Shown here: piece after piece, positions 1 through 8,066 of the stretch
How positions within the stretch are numbered: the stretch's first letter is position 1
How the letters are laid out: each line of letters starts with the position of its first letter
The notes under the pieces: model-generated
The model's database searches: none
Told to the model about the DNA's origin: nothing
What the model saw: only the letters and a program-made list of their open reading frames with translations
Assembly: GCA_964503475.1 (NCBI GenBank)
Contig: CAZCZU010000011.1
Location: forward strand, 1-60,895
Length of the DNA stretch: 60,895 bases
Reading direction: 5' to 3'
Origin: CAZCZU01 sp964503475
GTDB lineage: Bacteria > Pseudomonadota > Zetaproteobacteria > Mariprofundales > Mariprofundaceae
Made by a program: the position numbers and the translations under genes

Positions 1-219
1 TCCTTCCTCAGTTCTTGCTGAGTAAAGCATTTACACAGTTCAATTTACAGCCTCCTGTTTGCCGCAGCCAAGGAGATCTTCTACGCCCGCCTGCGCCGCC
101 GACGCCCCAACCCCCCGCCGCAGCTGCCGCTCTTCCCGCCCAGCCGCCATGCGCCCCTGCTGGCCTGAAAAAAATGGGGAGACGCGAGTGCGGCTTCGGA
201 TAGCCGTGCTTGGGAAAAG
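1..219. other. Unassigned 5' edge region with a peptide-coding remnant
   Basis: No complete gene is recognised here. On the + strand an open frame runs from 22 to a TGA at 166-168 but has no ATG, GTG or TTG. Its deduced end is rich in Arg and Pro and carries QLPLF, which fits the sliding-clamp-binding consensus QLxLF. It could be a decayed or frameshifted 3' end of a DNA-metabolism gene, or chance. After the TGA the same frame stays open and runs into the LuxR-type regulator (see that entry). Confidence 0.3.
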
Positions 220-1317
220 GTGCTAGAAGATATTTCTCACCTGACTAATTCTAAAACCGCCGTATTACTTTATCAGGATCATGAAGTGCGCCATGCAAGC
301 ACCTTTGCATCCTATAATGTCGAAGCCAAATGGCTGGCCCTATACAATGAAAAGTATGGCGCGATTGACCCTGCACTGGAATTAATAGCCTCCGTGCCCA
401 CGGGTGAACTGACAGCAAGCCATATCGTTGACGGAGTGAACAAAGTTTACGAGTCGGATACTTTCAAGAACTTCTATCAACCTCAGGGCATGTATCATAT
501 GGCCGGAACCTGGCTCATGAGAACCCCGCACCGTTCAGCCGTAATAGGATTTCATCGTGAAAAGAGTAAGCCGCCCTACGAGGCAGAAACGCTGGCCAAG
601 GTGAAAGCGCTGGTGCCCCATATTCAGAAAGCGCTGCATATCCATCGTACTCATACCGAAGCTTTCGTCAAAAACGATGCGTTCGCCTCCGGCATCGATA
701 GCATGCAGATGGGAGTGGTGTTCTTCGATCATCACGGCATGATCAATTACTGCAACAAATCGGCAAAAGCTATTATTCAGCAGCATCCCGCCATTGAGAT
801 GCGTAACAATATGATCTACGCTACCAGCGACGAAAGCAATCGCAAGCTGCGCGAAGCAGTGGCGATGGCAACGCTGGCCAATGTACAGGAGGTCGTCACC
901 AAGCCGATCGCCATCGGCTTAAAACATCCAGGCATTTATACGCCGTTGCCGGCACTGATCATGCCAATCCACCAGTCGGATCTATCGATCTATCTTTCAA
1001 AAGGAAGTGTAGCGGCTGTCATGATCCTGACCGACCCGGATCGCATGCAACTGACCAGCCCTGAACTACTGGCCACCATTCACGACCTGACCAAGGCCGA
1101 AGCGGAAGTGGCCATCGCACTGGCCAATGCCTTGAGCCCGACGGAGATTGCCGAAGAGAAGGGAGTGAAGATCACTACGATTCGCTCACAGATTCAAAGC
1201 ATCTTTGCCAAGATCGGTGTCAATACTCAGGCACAGCTGATGAAAACCCTGCTCAATTCTCCGCTGGCATCGGCAAAGATCGAAGCCGTATTGAACGCCA
1301 ACATCAGGACAAAATAG
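220..1317 (+). CDS. LuxR-type HTH transcriptional regulator, 5' end uncertain
   Basis: Probable DNA-binding regulator. The last ~60 residues form a LuxR/NarL helix-turn-helix: LTKAEAEVAIALANALSPTE, then EIA and a TTIRSQIQSIFAKIGV recognition helix, then TQAQLMKTLL. The preceding ~300 residues lack a receiver domain; the middle (about residues 155-260) looks PAS-like and probably senses a small ligand. The first available start is the GTG at 220, but the AAGG-rich stretch before it abuts the codon and is too close to act as a ribosome site. The frame is open back to 169 and encodes a plausible extension ending AWEK, matching the conserved W-x-x-VL that opens this regulator family, yet no ATG, GTG or TTG lies there. 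The true start is therefore unresolved: truncation, a frameshift or an unusual start. It is monocistronic, with trmB about 108 bp downstream. The ligand and target genes are unknown. Confidence 0.75.
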   Translation: MLEDISHLTNSKTAVLLYQDHEVRHASTFASYNVEAKWLALYNEKYGAIDPALELIASVPTGELTASHIVDGVNKVYESDTFKNFYQPQGMYHMAGTWLMRTPHRSAVIGFHREKSKPPYEAETLAKVKALVPHIQKALHIHRTHTEAFVKNDAFASGIDSMQMGVVFFDHHGMINYCNKSAKAIIQQHPAIEMRNNMIYATSDESNRKLREAVAMATLANVQEVVTKPIAIGLKHPGIYTPLPALIMPIHQSDLSIYLSKGSVAAVMILTDPDRMQLTSPELLATIHDLTKAEAEVAIALANALSPTEIAEEKGVKITTIRSQIQSIFAKIGVNTQAQLMKTLLNSPLASAKIEAVLNANIRTK

Positions 1318-1413
1318 CTCATCGCATAACGCGGCGTTGATATACCCGCTCCTATTCAGCCGGAAGAGGTTGCAAGACGACGATCGCTATTTGTGCAGGA
1401 ATGCCCTGCCCCC

Positions 1414-1419
1414 TATCAT
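1414..1419 (+). promoter_or_regulatory. Predicted -10 element of a leaderless trmB transcript
   Basis: TATCAT lies 6 nt before the ATG at 1426, and no Shine-Dalgarno sequence precedes that ATG. This spacing would place the transcript start at or next to the initiation codon. The same geometry recurs at other operon starts in the window. No clear -35 box is visible. Confidence 0.4.
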
Positions 1420-1425
1420 TGGCGC

Positions 1426-2133
1426 ATGCGTCTAACCCGAGAATTCCGAAACCAGTTCATTCAGCACGAGATGCGCACCCATGGGCGCAAGAACGGCTTT
1501 GTCACCACCGGCCAGGAGGAGCGCCTGCTCAAATGGCTTCCCAGAATCGGGTTGGAAAAAGGCAAAAGCCTCTCTCAGGCCGAGATTCCTGCCGGAGCTC
1601 CGATTGTGCTTGAGATCGGCTTTGGCAATGGTGAATTCATGGCCGCACAACTGAAACTGCATCCCGAGTGGTACATGCTCGGAATCGAAATCTACCTGCC
1701 GGGCGTAGCCAAATGTGTGGGCCGCCTGGAAGATGATGGCGTCATCGAACGTGGCCGCGTCACTCAATTGCCGGCCCAGTATGTACTGGAGCATCAGGTC
1801 GCTGAAAGTCAGCTTGATGGCATCTTCATCAACCACCCCGACCCATGGCCAAAGGCACGTCACCATAAGCGACGCATCATCCAGAAACCATTTGCCGAAC
1901 TTTTGGTCACCCGCCTGAAAGAGGGCGGCTTCATCAAGCTGGCCTCCGACAAGCCGGATCTTGCCGAATGGATGCGCGACATCCTCGACGAGACACCGGG
2001 ACTCACCAATGTGGCGGGAAAAGGTAATTTCATTCCACGTGAAGAGGGACGTATCTTCACCAAATTCGAACAACGGGGGCTGAAAGAGGGCCGCACCAGC
2101 CAGTTCCTGCACTACGTCAAGGAGACAAAATGA
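1426..2133 (+). CDS. trmB: tRNA (guanine-N7)-methyltransferase TrmB
   Basis: SAM-dependent enzyme that methylates N7 of G46 in the variable loop of tRNAs, in the cytoplasm. The 235-residue protein has the SAM-binding glycine motif LEIGFGNGE at about residues 62-70 and the TrmB signature HPDPWPKARHHKRR at about 136-149; family members usually read FPDPWPK, so the His is a mild variant. An upstream in-frame start (1393) and a later ATG (1471) are possible. I favour 1426 because a -10-like TATCAT sits 6 nt before it. The last bases overlap the start of the DUF4438 gene by 4 nt (ATGA), so the two are translationally coupled. Confidence 0.93.
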   Translation: MRLTREFRNQFIQHEMRTHGRKNGFVTTGQEERLLKWLPRIGLEKGKSLSQAEIPAGAPIVLEIGFGNGEFMAAQLKLHPEWYMLGIEIYLPGVAKCVGRLEDDGVIERGRVTQLPAQYVLEHQVAESQLDGIFINHPDPWPKARHHKRRIIQKPFAELLVTRLKEGGFIKLASDKPDLAEWMRDILDETPGLTNVAGKGNFIPREEGRIFTKFEQRGLKEGRTSQFLHYVKETK

Positions 2134-3014
2134 GCCTGAAAACCAACCGCGACCGATTGGTCATGACCGCTGTACAGGGCGGCGTCGCCCCGGCCCATCA
2201 ATGGGCTCCCTTCGAAGTGGGGGCTGCCGGAGAAATTTTCTCCTGGCCGTCGACCGGCGGCATCACCTACAACGTCAAGATCGGCGATTCGGTCTTCGGC
2301 TGGGTCGGTGAACATATCGAGCCGGGCGTCTCAGCCACCCTCAGCCACAAAAACCGCAAGGTGGAGGCAGGCTTCCAGTTCATGGCCTGCTGCGGCAACG
2401 AGGTGCGCATCATCTCCGGTGAAGCCAAAGGCGAAAAGGGCACAGTACTCGGCCACCACGGCGGCGTGGAGCACCTGATGCTCGATTTCCCCGATGCAAC
2501 GCTCGAGAAACTGACCTGTGACGACAAATTCCTTGTGCGCGGCTACGGCCAGGGCCTGAAGTTCATCGATCACCCCGATGTGTTCATCTACAACCTGGAT
2601 CCGGACCTGCTTGAACAGTGGGGACTGAAGGAACTCGGCGATGGGCGCATCGAGGTACCGGTCAATGTCATCGTCCCCGGCCATGCCATGGGTTCGGGCA
2701 TCGGCGCCCTCTCGATGACGACCGGCGATTACGACATCCTCTGCCAGGATGAGGAGACCGTGAAGGAGCATGGGCTGGACCGCCTGCGCTTCGGCGATTT
2801 TGTCGCAGTCATGGATCACGATAACCGTTATGGTCGCACCTACCGCAAGGGCGCTGTCACCATCGGCGTCGTTGTTCACTCCGATTCACCGCTTGGCGGC
2901 CACGGCCCCGGGCTGATGACCCTGATGAGCGCCTGCGACCGCAAGCTCGTCCCGACACTCAATGAGCATGCCAACCTGGGGGCCATCAAAGGAGTCGGAC
3001 GTTTTGCGAAATAA
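2130..3014 (+). CDS. DUF4438 family protein
   Basis: Soluble 294-residue protein with no signal peptide or membrane segment. The N-terminal NRDRLVMTAVQGGVAPA and the C-terminal VVVHSDSPLGGHGPGLMTLM resemble the DUF4438 family, which is conserved in scattered bacteria and archaea and has no established function. His- and Asp-rich stretches (VMDHDN, HSDSPLGGHGPG) could bind metal; that is inference. It starts with ATG overlapping the trmB stop by 4 nt, and its own 3' end overlaps the TTG start of the next gene by 11 nt. The coupling to trmB suggests co-expression rather than a proven shared pathway. Confidence 0.7.
   Translation: MSLKTNRDRLVMTAVQGGVAPAHQWAPFEVGAAGEIFSWPSTGGITYNVKIGDSVFGWVGEHIEPGVSATLSHKNRKVEAGFQFMACCGNEVRIISGEAKGEKGTVLGHHGGVEHLMLDFPDATLEKLTCDDKFLVRGYGQGLKFIDHPDVFIYNLDPDLLEQWGLKELGDGRIEVPVNVIVPGHAMGSGIGALSMTTGDYDILCQDEETVKEHGLDRLRFGDFVAVMDHDNRYGRTYRKGAVTIGVVVHSDSPLGGHGPGLMTLMSACDRKLVPTLNEHANLGAIKGVGRFAK
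2988..2994 (+). promoter_or_regulatory. Ribosome binding site deciding a TTG start
   Basis: AAAGGAG lies inside the 3' end of the DUF4438 gene, 9 nt upstream of the TTG at 3004. It supports that TTG over upstream ATG codons as the start of the exported protease. Confidence 0.6.
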
Positions 3015-3564
3015 ACTTCTGCTTATACTGACCCTGCTGATCACTTCACCCGCTCTGGCCCAGGTATACAAGTGGACCGATGCGGATGGACGGGTGCACT
3101 TTTCCGACACACCGGTTCATGGAGCTGAGGTACACCGCTCCGGGTCAGTCAGTTCCATCTCGAATCCGACCTACAACATGGAGCGCTTTTCGGCCGAGAT
3201 CCCCTATCAGGACGACAACGGCTCAATGGTGATCAACGGTAAGGTCAACGGGATAAACGTACGTTTCATTCTCGATACGGGCGCTGCACTCGTGGTCATT
3301 CCACCCGAGGTTGCCAAACAGGCCGGCATTGCCACCGAAGGTGCCCCCATGATCAATCTCGATACTGCCAACGGACGGGTTCAGGCCCCTCAGGTCAGCC
3401 TGGGCAGCGTCGGGATCGGCAATCTCTCGCGCAGCAATATCCGTGGCACGGTTCAAACCGTATCTCAAACGCCGAACACCGGGCTGCTGGGCATGAGCTT
3501 TCTGTCCGCCTATCGCATGACCGTCGATCACCAGCGCCAGCTCATCCTGCTCGAAAAAAAGTAG
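3004..3564 (+). CDS. Exported retropepsin-like aspartic protease with DUF4124 domain
   Basis: 186-residue envelope protein. A signal peptide (RNKLLLILTLLITSPALA) is followed by a short DUF4124 domain (VYKWTDADGRVHFSDTP, about residues 19-36) and then a single-lobe aspartic protease of the clan AA type (TIGR02281-like). The catalytic motif is ILDTGA, with the Asp at about residue 91; the second conserved glycine loop is GLLGMSFL near the C-terminus. One-lobe enzymes of this type work as dimers, as in retropepsin. The TTG start is chosen because it opens directly into the signal peptide and is preceded by AAAGGAG at 9 nt. The substrate is unknown; periplasmic location is inferred from the signal sequence. 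The gene overlaps DUF4438 upstream, and the amidase gene follows after 9 nt. Confidence 0.85.
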   Translation: MRNKLLLILTLLITSPALAQVYKWTDADGRVHFSDTPVHGAEVHRSGSVSSISNPTYNMERFSAEIPYQDDNGSMVINGKVNGINVRFILDTGAALVVIPPEVAKQAGIATEGAPMINLDTANGRVQAPQVSLGSVGIGNLSRSNIRGTVQTVSQTPNTGLLGMSFLSAYRMTVDHQRQLILLEKK

Positions 3565-3573
3565 ACGTCTGCC

Positions 3574-4395
3574 ATGCTGCCCGCAACGGTGAAAGTCGCC
3601 TGCATCCAGCTCAACTCCGGCGACGACAAAGCGCGCAATCTGGAGATGGCTGCAGCCCTGATTGCTGTGGCGGCAAAGGATGGGGCTAAGCTGGTCCAAT
3701 TGCCGGAAAACTTTGCCTACATCGGGCATGATGAATCCGCCAAACTGCAGCAGGCAGAAGACGAACACGATTCGGAAAGTCTGCGTTTCCTTTCACGCCA
3801 AGCTTCAGATCATAAGCTGCTTCTGATCGGCGGTACCGTCACACTGCGCACCAACAAACAGCCCGGCATGCGCAATAGCTGCCCCGTATTTGCAGCTGAT
3901 GGCACACAGCTGGCCAGCTACGACAAGATGCACCTCTTCGATGCTTCCCTGCCCGGTGAAAGCTACAAAGAGTCTGCCCTGGTGGCCGGTGGCAAGAGCC
4001 CGGTTAGCGTCGATGCCGGAGCCTGGAAGCTGGGCCTGTCGGTCTGTTATGACCTGCGCTTTCCCGAGCTTTATCGCTACTACAGTGAAAACGGCTGCAA
4101 CATCCTGAGCATCCCGGCAGCTTTTACCGTGCCCACCGGTGAGGCGCACTGGGAGGTGTTGATACGGGCTCGCGCCATCGAGAATCAAAGCTACGTACTG
4201 GCTGCCGGCCAGTGCGGAACCCACCCCGGGATGCGAAGCACCTGGGGCCACAGCATGATCGTCGACCCATGGGGACGCATACTGGCCATGCGCCATCAGG
4301 GCAGCGGCATCGTCACAGCCGAATTGAGGCTTGATTCCCTGAACAACGTCCGCCATACATTACCGGCACTGAAACACCGGAGACTGAACGCATGA
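3574..4395 (+). CDS. Carbon-nitrogen hydrolase (Nit1/Nit2-type amidase)
   Basis: Cytoplasmic 273-residue nitrilase-superfamily amidase. The Glu-Lys-Cys triad is complete: E45 in LPENF, K118 in YDKMHLFD and C158 in SVCYDLRFPE. The CYDLRFPE signature and overall length fit the branch containing deaminated glutathione amidase (Nit1) and omega-amidase (Nit2), so a metabolite-repair role on a deaminated glutathione- or glutamine-like compound is likely, though the substrate cannot be read from sequence. The gene starts 9 nt after the protease stop and overlaps DUF1841 by 4 nt, consistent with one transcript. Confidence 0.88.
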   Translation: MLPATVKVACIQLNSGDDKARNLEMAAALIAVAAKDGAKLVQLPENFAYIGHDESAKLQQAEDEHDSESLRFLSRQASDHKLLLIGGTVTLRTNKQPGMRNSCPVFAADGTQLASYDKMHLFDASLPGESYKESALVAGGKSPVSVDAGAWKLGLSVCYDLRFPELYRYYSENGCNILSIPAAFTVPTGEAHWEVLIRARAIENQSYVLAAGQCGTHPGMRSTWGHSMIVDPWGRILAMRHQGSGIVTAELRLDSLNNVRHTLPALKHRRLNA

Positions 4396-4847
4396 ATGAA
4401 CCAACCGATAACGGCCCCAGCCGCGAACAGCTGCGTGCCCACCGCCAGATTTTCTGGGATGCATGGCACAAGGCACAGTCCGGCCTGCCGCTGAATGCTC
4501 TGGAGGTGCGTATCGCCCGGATGATCGAGATGCATCCCGAGTACCATCCAATGTTTGATGATATGGAGAGTTTCCTCGACCGTGATTTCCATGTCGATGA
4601 CGGCATGAATCCCTATCTTCATCTGTCGTTGCACCTGGCGCTTGAAGAGCAGGTGGCCACGCATCAGCCACCGGAGGCCGGCAAGGCTCTGGAACACCTG
4701 ATCTCGGTGCGCGGTATGGATCGCCATCAGGCCGTGCATCAATTGCTCGAGATTCTTGCCGAAACCGTACACCAGGCCCAACACGCCGGGCGCGAACCCG
4801 ATGTCCTGGTCTATGCAACCCGCCTGCTGGAGCTTACCCGCTCATGA
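4392..4847 (+). CDS. DUF1841 family protein
   Basis: Soluble acidic protein of 151 residues. The centre (NPYLHLSLHLALEEQVATHQ) is the hallmark of DUF1841, a proteobacterial family of unknown function; the N-terminus (QIFWDAWHKAQSGLPLNALE) also fits. His and Glu residues cluster in the core (HPEYHPMFDDME, HLSLHLALEE), which might coordinate metal; this is inference. It overlaps the amidase gene upstream and the membrane-protein gene downstream by 4 nt each, so it belongs to the trmB-to-5197 run. Confidence 0.82.
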   Translation: MNEPTDNGPSREQLRAHRQIFWDAWHKAQSGLPLNALEVRIARMIEMHPEYHPMFDDMESFLDRDFHVDDGMNPYLHLSLHLALEEQVATHQPPEAGKALEHLISVRGMDRHQAVHQLLEILAETVHQAQHAGREPDVLVYATRLLELTRS

Positions 4848-5197
4848 TCCGCAACATCCTGATCACCGCCCTTTTCTTCTTCGGGCCGGCTATTTTGATG
4901 TTCGTATTACGCAATGTTTTTCTGATTGTGCGCCTGTGGTGGCGCGTGAGAGCCCTGCGTCAGACACAGGAAGCCGACGTCATCGACATCACCCCGGCCA
5001 AGCGGACTCCGCCCGGCCGCCTTTTCATCATCTCATCGCTACTGGTGGGTGCGGCCTGCGCGGCGCTGGTGTGGTTCGAAATGTCAGATGCCCCCGTTCA
5101 GCCGGGAGAGTATATCCCGGCCCATATCAATTCAGAGGGTGAACTGGTTCCGGGGCGAATGGTTCCAGCAGAACCCGCCACCCCGGATCAGCGCTGA
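4844..5197 (+). CDS. Small two-span membrane protein, unknown function
   Basis: 117-residue protein with two hydrophobic segments, about residues 5-28 (after MIRN) and 59-77 (IISSLLVGAACAALVWF). They are separated by a basic, probably cytoplasmic loop and followed by a Pro-rich polar tail that would lie in the periplasm. No recognisable domain. The start overlaps the DUF1841 stop by 4 nt, so it is the last gene of this + strand run. Its TGA directly abuts the stop codon of the convergent zinc-ribbon gene with no base between them. Confidence 0.6.
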   Translation: MIRNILITALFFFGPAILMFVLRNVFLIVRLWWRVRALRQTQEADVIDITPAKRTPPGRLFIISSLLVGAACAALVWFEMSDAPVQPGEYIPAHINSEGELVPGRMVPAEPATPDQR

Positions 5198-5350
5198 TCA
5201 GGTTTCGAATTGCTGGGTCTTTTCGAGGTCGTTACTGGTGTCCTGCTTGGGGCGGATATTCGTGCCACAGAAGGGGCACTCGTAAATGTCCGCCTCTTCA
5301 GCCTTGAATTTCTCCTTGCAGCGCGGACAAGTAATCATCACCTGGCTCAT
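5198..5350 (-). CDS. 50-residue zinc-ribbon protein
   Basis: Tiny protein beginning MSQVMITCPRCKEKF. Four cysteines in two CxxC knuckles (C8/C11 and C25/C28) form a classic zinc ribbon of the kind found in putative regulatory proteins; the rest is a short polar tail rich in Asp, Glu and Gln. A longer reading exists upstream, but the ATG at 5350 is preceded by GGAGGG at a good distance, so the short form is preferred. It is transcribed divergently from addB. The partner and function are unknown. Confidence 0.65.
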   Translation of the reverse strand: MSQVMITCPRCKEKFKAEEADIYECPFCGTNIRPKQDTSNDLEKTQQFET

Positions 5351-5417
5351 GATCCCTCCTTTCGGACCCCAGCAGCTGGATGCATGCCGGTAACCGGGAA
5401 TTGAAAAGGGTATGGCG

Positions 5418-8066
5418 ATGAAAATCAAGGAGCTCGATCACATTTCTGTCTCTGATGATGCGGAAATCAGGGCACAACTCGATCATCACTCGATCCTTAT
5501 CACCGCCTGCTCCGCCCTGGCCGCGGCCTGGAAACGGCGTATTGTCGCCGCCTCAGCCGCCCATGTCATCGACACCCCTCGGGTCGAAAGCTGGTCGCAG
5601 TGGCTGGCAAAGCTGGCGGACGAAGATACAGCCATTCCGGTCCCACTCACAACCCTGCAGGAGTTACAGCTATGGGAAGGCATCATCGATGCGGATATGC
5701 CTTCCGGCCATGGCAGCGCCTCCGTACGCGGTCTTGCTCGTCATGCTTCCTCCGCGTACCGACTGATGCAGGATTACCGTATCGATATCCAGGAACTGGC
5801 GGGGACGGGAGAGGAAGCCGAATCGCTGGCGCGCTGGATCACGGCCATGCGACGCACCCTTCTGCAGAAAAAACGGATACTGGTGGCCGATCTGCCCGAA
5901 CGCCTTCTGGCCCATATCGACGCCGGATTCAGACTACCTCCCACTCTTCTTCTCGATGGATTCGCAGAGCTCTCCCCGATGCAACAGGCACTTCTGCAGG
6001 CCATGCAGGACACCGGCGTGCAGCTTGTATCACTCTCACAACAGCCGGTGCCGAAGCAGATAACCCTGACGGCATTCGAAGATGACGAGACGGAATATCG
6101 CCATGTGGCACGGCTTGTTGCGGATATCACCCAAAACGATCCGCATCAGCGGATCGGAATCGTCACCAGCAGGCAGGTGCGGGATAGCGAAACCCTGCGT
6201 CGTATCCTGAACGAAACCCTGCTGACGAAGGCAGAAGCACTGACACCGATGCAGGCCGTCGTCATGGCCGGCCCTCCGCTTGCCACGATGCCGCTGATTC
6301 ACCAGCTGTTGCAGCTGTTGCGCCTGGCCGGCAAGGGTGGTGCCCAGCAGAACGAGCTATCGCCACTTCTATTTTCCCCCGGAATCAGGGGATATGACGA
6401 AGAGCGGCTCGCCCGTGCCTCACTCGACGCCAGGCTGCGGATGAACAATCGTCACTACCTGAATTTCCGCGCATTGCTCAGCATGCAGGAGATGGCGGAC
6501 ATGCCCCAGCTCGCCGGTGTACTGCAAAGCCTGCTCGACTGGACGACGGAAATCCGCCCGGCCAGCGAATGGGTGAAAGCGGTGCATACACTGCTGCAGG
6601 CGACCGGCTTTTTGCAGACCGAAGGTGCAACACGTGGCGACAGCGAGATTCGTCAACTGAATGCATTCCGCGAATGCCTGACCGCGCTCGTCGCCATTGA
6701 TGCCATACGCGAGCGTATGGAGTGGCAGGCATTTCTGTCGCAGCTGGTTTCACTCTGCAACGAAACCCTGCTCTCCGAAACCGTGCGTTATCCGCAGGTA
6801 TCGGTGCTGCCGCTTGAGCAGGCTGCAGGGGGGAAATTCGATCGCCTCTTTGCCATCGGCTTTGACGAGGAGGCTCTGCCCTTGCCGGCCCGCCCCATAC
6901 CCCTTCTCCCCTTTACCCTGCAGCGCCAGCATGCCCTTCCGGGATCGACGGCGGCGCTCGCCTTTACCGAATCCGCTTTTCTGTGGCAGCAGCTGCAGCA
7001 GGCGGCCCCGGTCGTGCAACTCTCCTTTGCACGAAAGCGGGAGGAGCGCGAACTGGGCCCATCGCCGTTTCTTCGCGACATCGATAGCTGCATGCAGGAT
7101 AATCCGGAGTCTCCCCCTCCTCCCTTCGAAAGCGAACATTTCGATGACGCCCCTGCCGTACCGCTGCTTGGCGATGAACATGTCAGGGGAGGCTCGGCCA
7201 TCATCAGGAACCAGTCGGCCTGCCCCTTCCGCGCTTTCGCATCGCATCGCCTGATGCTTGCTCCGCTGGGTGAGACAACACCGGGCATCACACCGGCCGA
7301 TAAAGGTTCGCTGATCCATCAGGCCCTGCAATACATCTGGGAACAGTTGCGCTCCCAGCAGGCACTGCTGGAACTGGATGATGATGCCGGCCAGAGACTG
7401 GTGGGCGATGCGGTGGAGCATGCCTGGCAGGAGGCGCGTGTAACGTCGACGGAGGCTACGCAACAGGTCGAACGCCAACGGATGGCCCACATCCTGTCGG
7501 CCTGGCTGCAACTGGAGCGCGAACGCCCTCCCTTCATCGTTGATCGCTGCGAAAAGGCTTACCGCCTGCAGCTGCCCGAATCCGGCCCGCTACGTTTTGC
7601 CGTGACCCTGAAGGCCGATCGCATCGACCGTGACGGTGAGGGGCACAAAATCCTGATCGATTACAAAACCGGGCAAAAACAGAGTATCGGTAAATGGATC
7701 GGCGAACGCATCACGGAACCGCAGCTGCCTCTTTATGCCATGGCCGAACGGCTGGAGGCGAATGATGCCGTCTGCTTCGCCCGGGTGCGCAGCGGTGACA
7801 TGGGTTTCGAGGGACTGAGCGGTGAAGCGACCGGCATTAAGGGGATCGGAGTCTACAAGGGCAAGGATGAAGAGGCGGAAGACTGGCCTTCCCTGCTGGC
7901 ATGCTGGCAGCAACGCATCAACCATCTGGCGACCGAATTTGTCGCAGGACGTTGCGATGTCGCTCCCAAGGATGCCAATGCCTGTCTTCATTGCGGACTT
8001 GAAGCCGTCTGCCGCATCGACGAAATCGGTATCAACCGGGATATCGACGAGGAGGAGAAAGCTTGA
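5418..8066 (+). CDS. addB: AddB-like PD-(D/E)XK exonuclease subunit
   Basis: Nuclease/scaffold partner of the helicase encoded next, for processing double-strand DNA breaks before RecA loading. The 882-residue protein matches the family annotated as probable DNA repair protein (TIGR03623) and RecB-family exonuclease. It lacks a Walker A motif near its N-terminus, as AddB helicase-like folds of this branch do. The C-terminal nuclease domain has ILIDYKTG, with D748 and K750 as catalytic residues. It is flanked by four Cys (C602 in SACPFRAF; C856, C859 and C865 in CLHCGLEAVC) that should hold the iron-sulfur staple typical of AddB nucleases. Two ATGs are close: 5412 is only 1 nt from AAAAGGG, while 5418 has a 7 nt spacer and is preferred. 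The stop overlaps the addA start. Confidence 0.85.
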   Translation: MKIKELDHISVSDDAEIRAQLDHHSILITACSALAAAWKRRIVAASAAHVIDTPRVESWSQWLAKLADEDTAIPVPLTTLQELQLWEGIIDADMPSGHGSASVRGLARHASSAYRLMQDYRIDIQELAGTGEEAESLARWITAMRRTLLQKKRILVADLPERLLAHIDAGFRLPPTLLLDGFAELSPMQQALLQAMQDTGVQLVSLSQQPVPKQITLTAFEDDETEYRHVARLVADITQNDPHQRIGIVTSRQVRDSETLRRILNETLLTKAEALTPMQAVVMAGPPLATMPLIHQLLQLLRLAGKGGAQQNELSPLLFSPGIRGYDEERLARASLDARLRMNNRHYLNFRALLSMQEMADMPQLAGVLQSLLDWTTEIRPASEWVKAVHTLLQATGFLQTEGATRGDSEIRQLNAFRECLTALVAIDAIRERMEWQAFLSQLVSLCNETLLSETVRYPQVSVLPLEQAAGGKFDRLFAIGFDEEALPLPARPIPLLPFTLQRQHALPGSTAALAFTESAFLWQQLQQAAPVVQLSFARKREERELGPSPFLRDIDSCMQDNPESPPPPFESEHFDDAPAVPLLGDEHVRGGSAIIRNQSACPFRAFASHRLMLAPLGETTPGITPADKGSLIHQALQYIWEQLRSQQALLELDDDAGQRLVGDAVEHAWQEARVTSTEATQQVERQRMAHILSAWLQLERERPPFIVDRCEKAYRLQLPESGPLRFAVTLKADRIDRDGEGHKILIDYKTGQKQSIGKWIGERITEPQLPLYAMAERLEANDAVCFARVRSGDMGFEGLSGEATGIKGIGVYKGKDEEAEDWPSLLACWQQRINHLATEFVAGRCDVAPKDANACLHCGLEAVCRIDEIGINRDIDEEEKA

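Noticed and set aside
15..203. 62-codon plus-strand frame at the window edge
   Set aside because: Proline-rich translation in a different frame from the more coherent remnant; no ribosome site.
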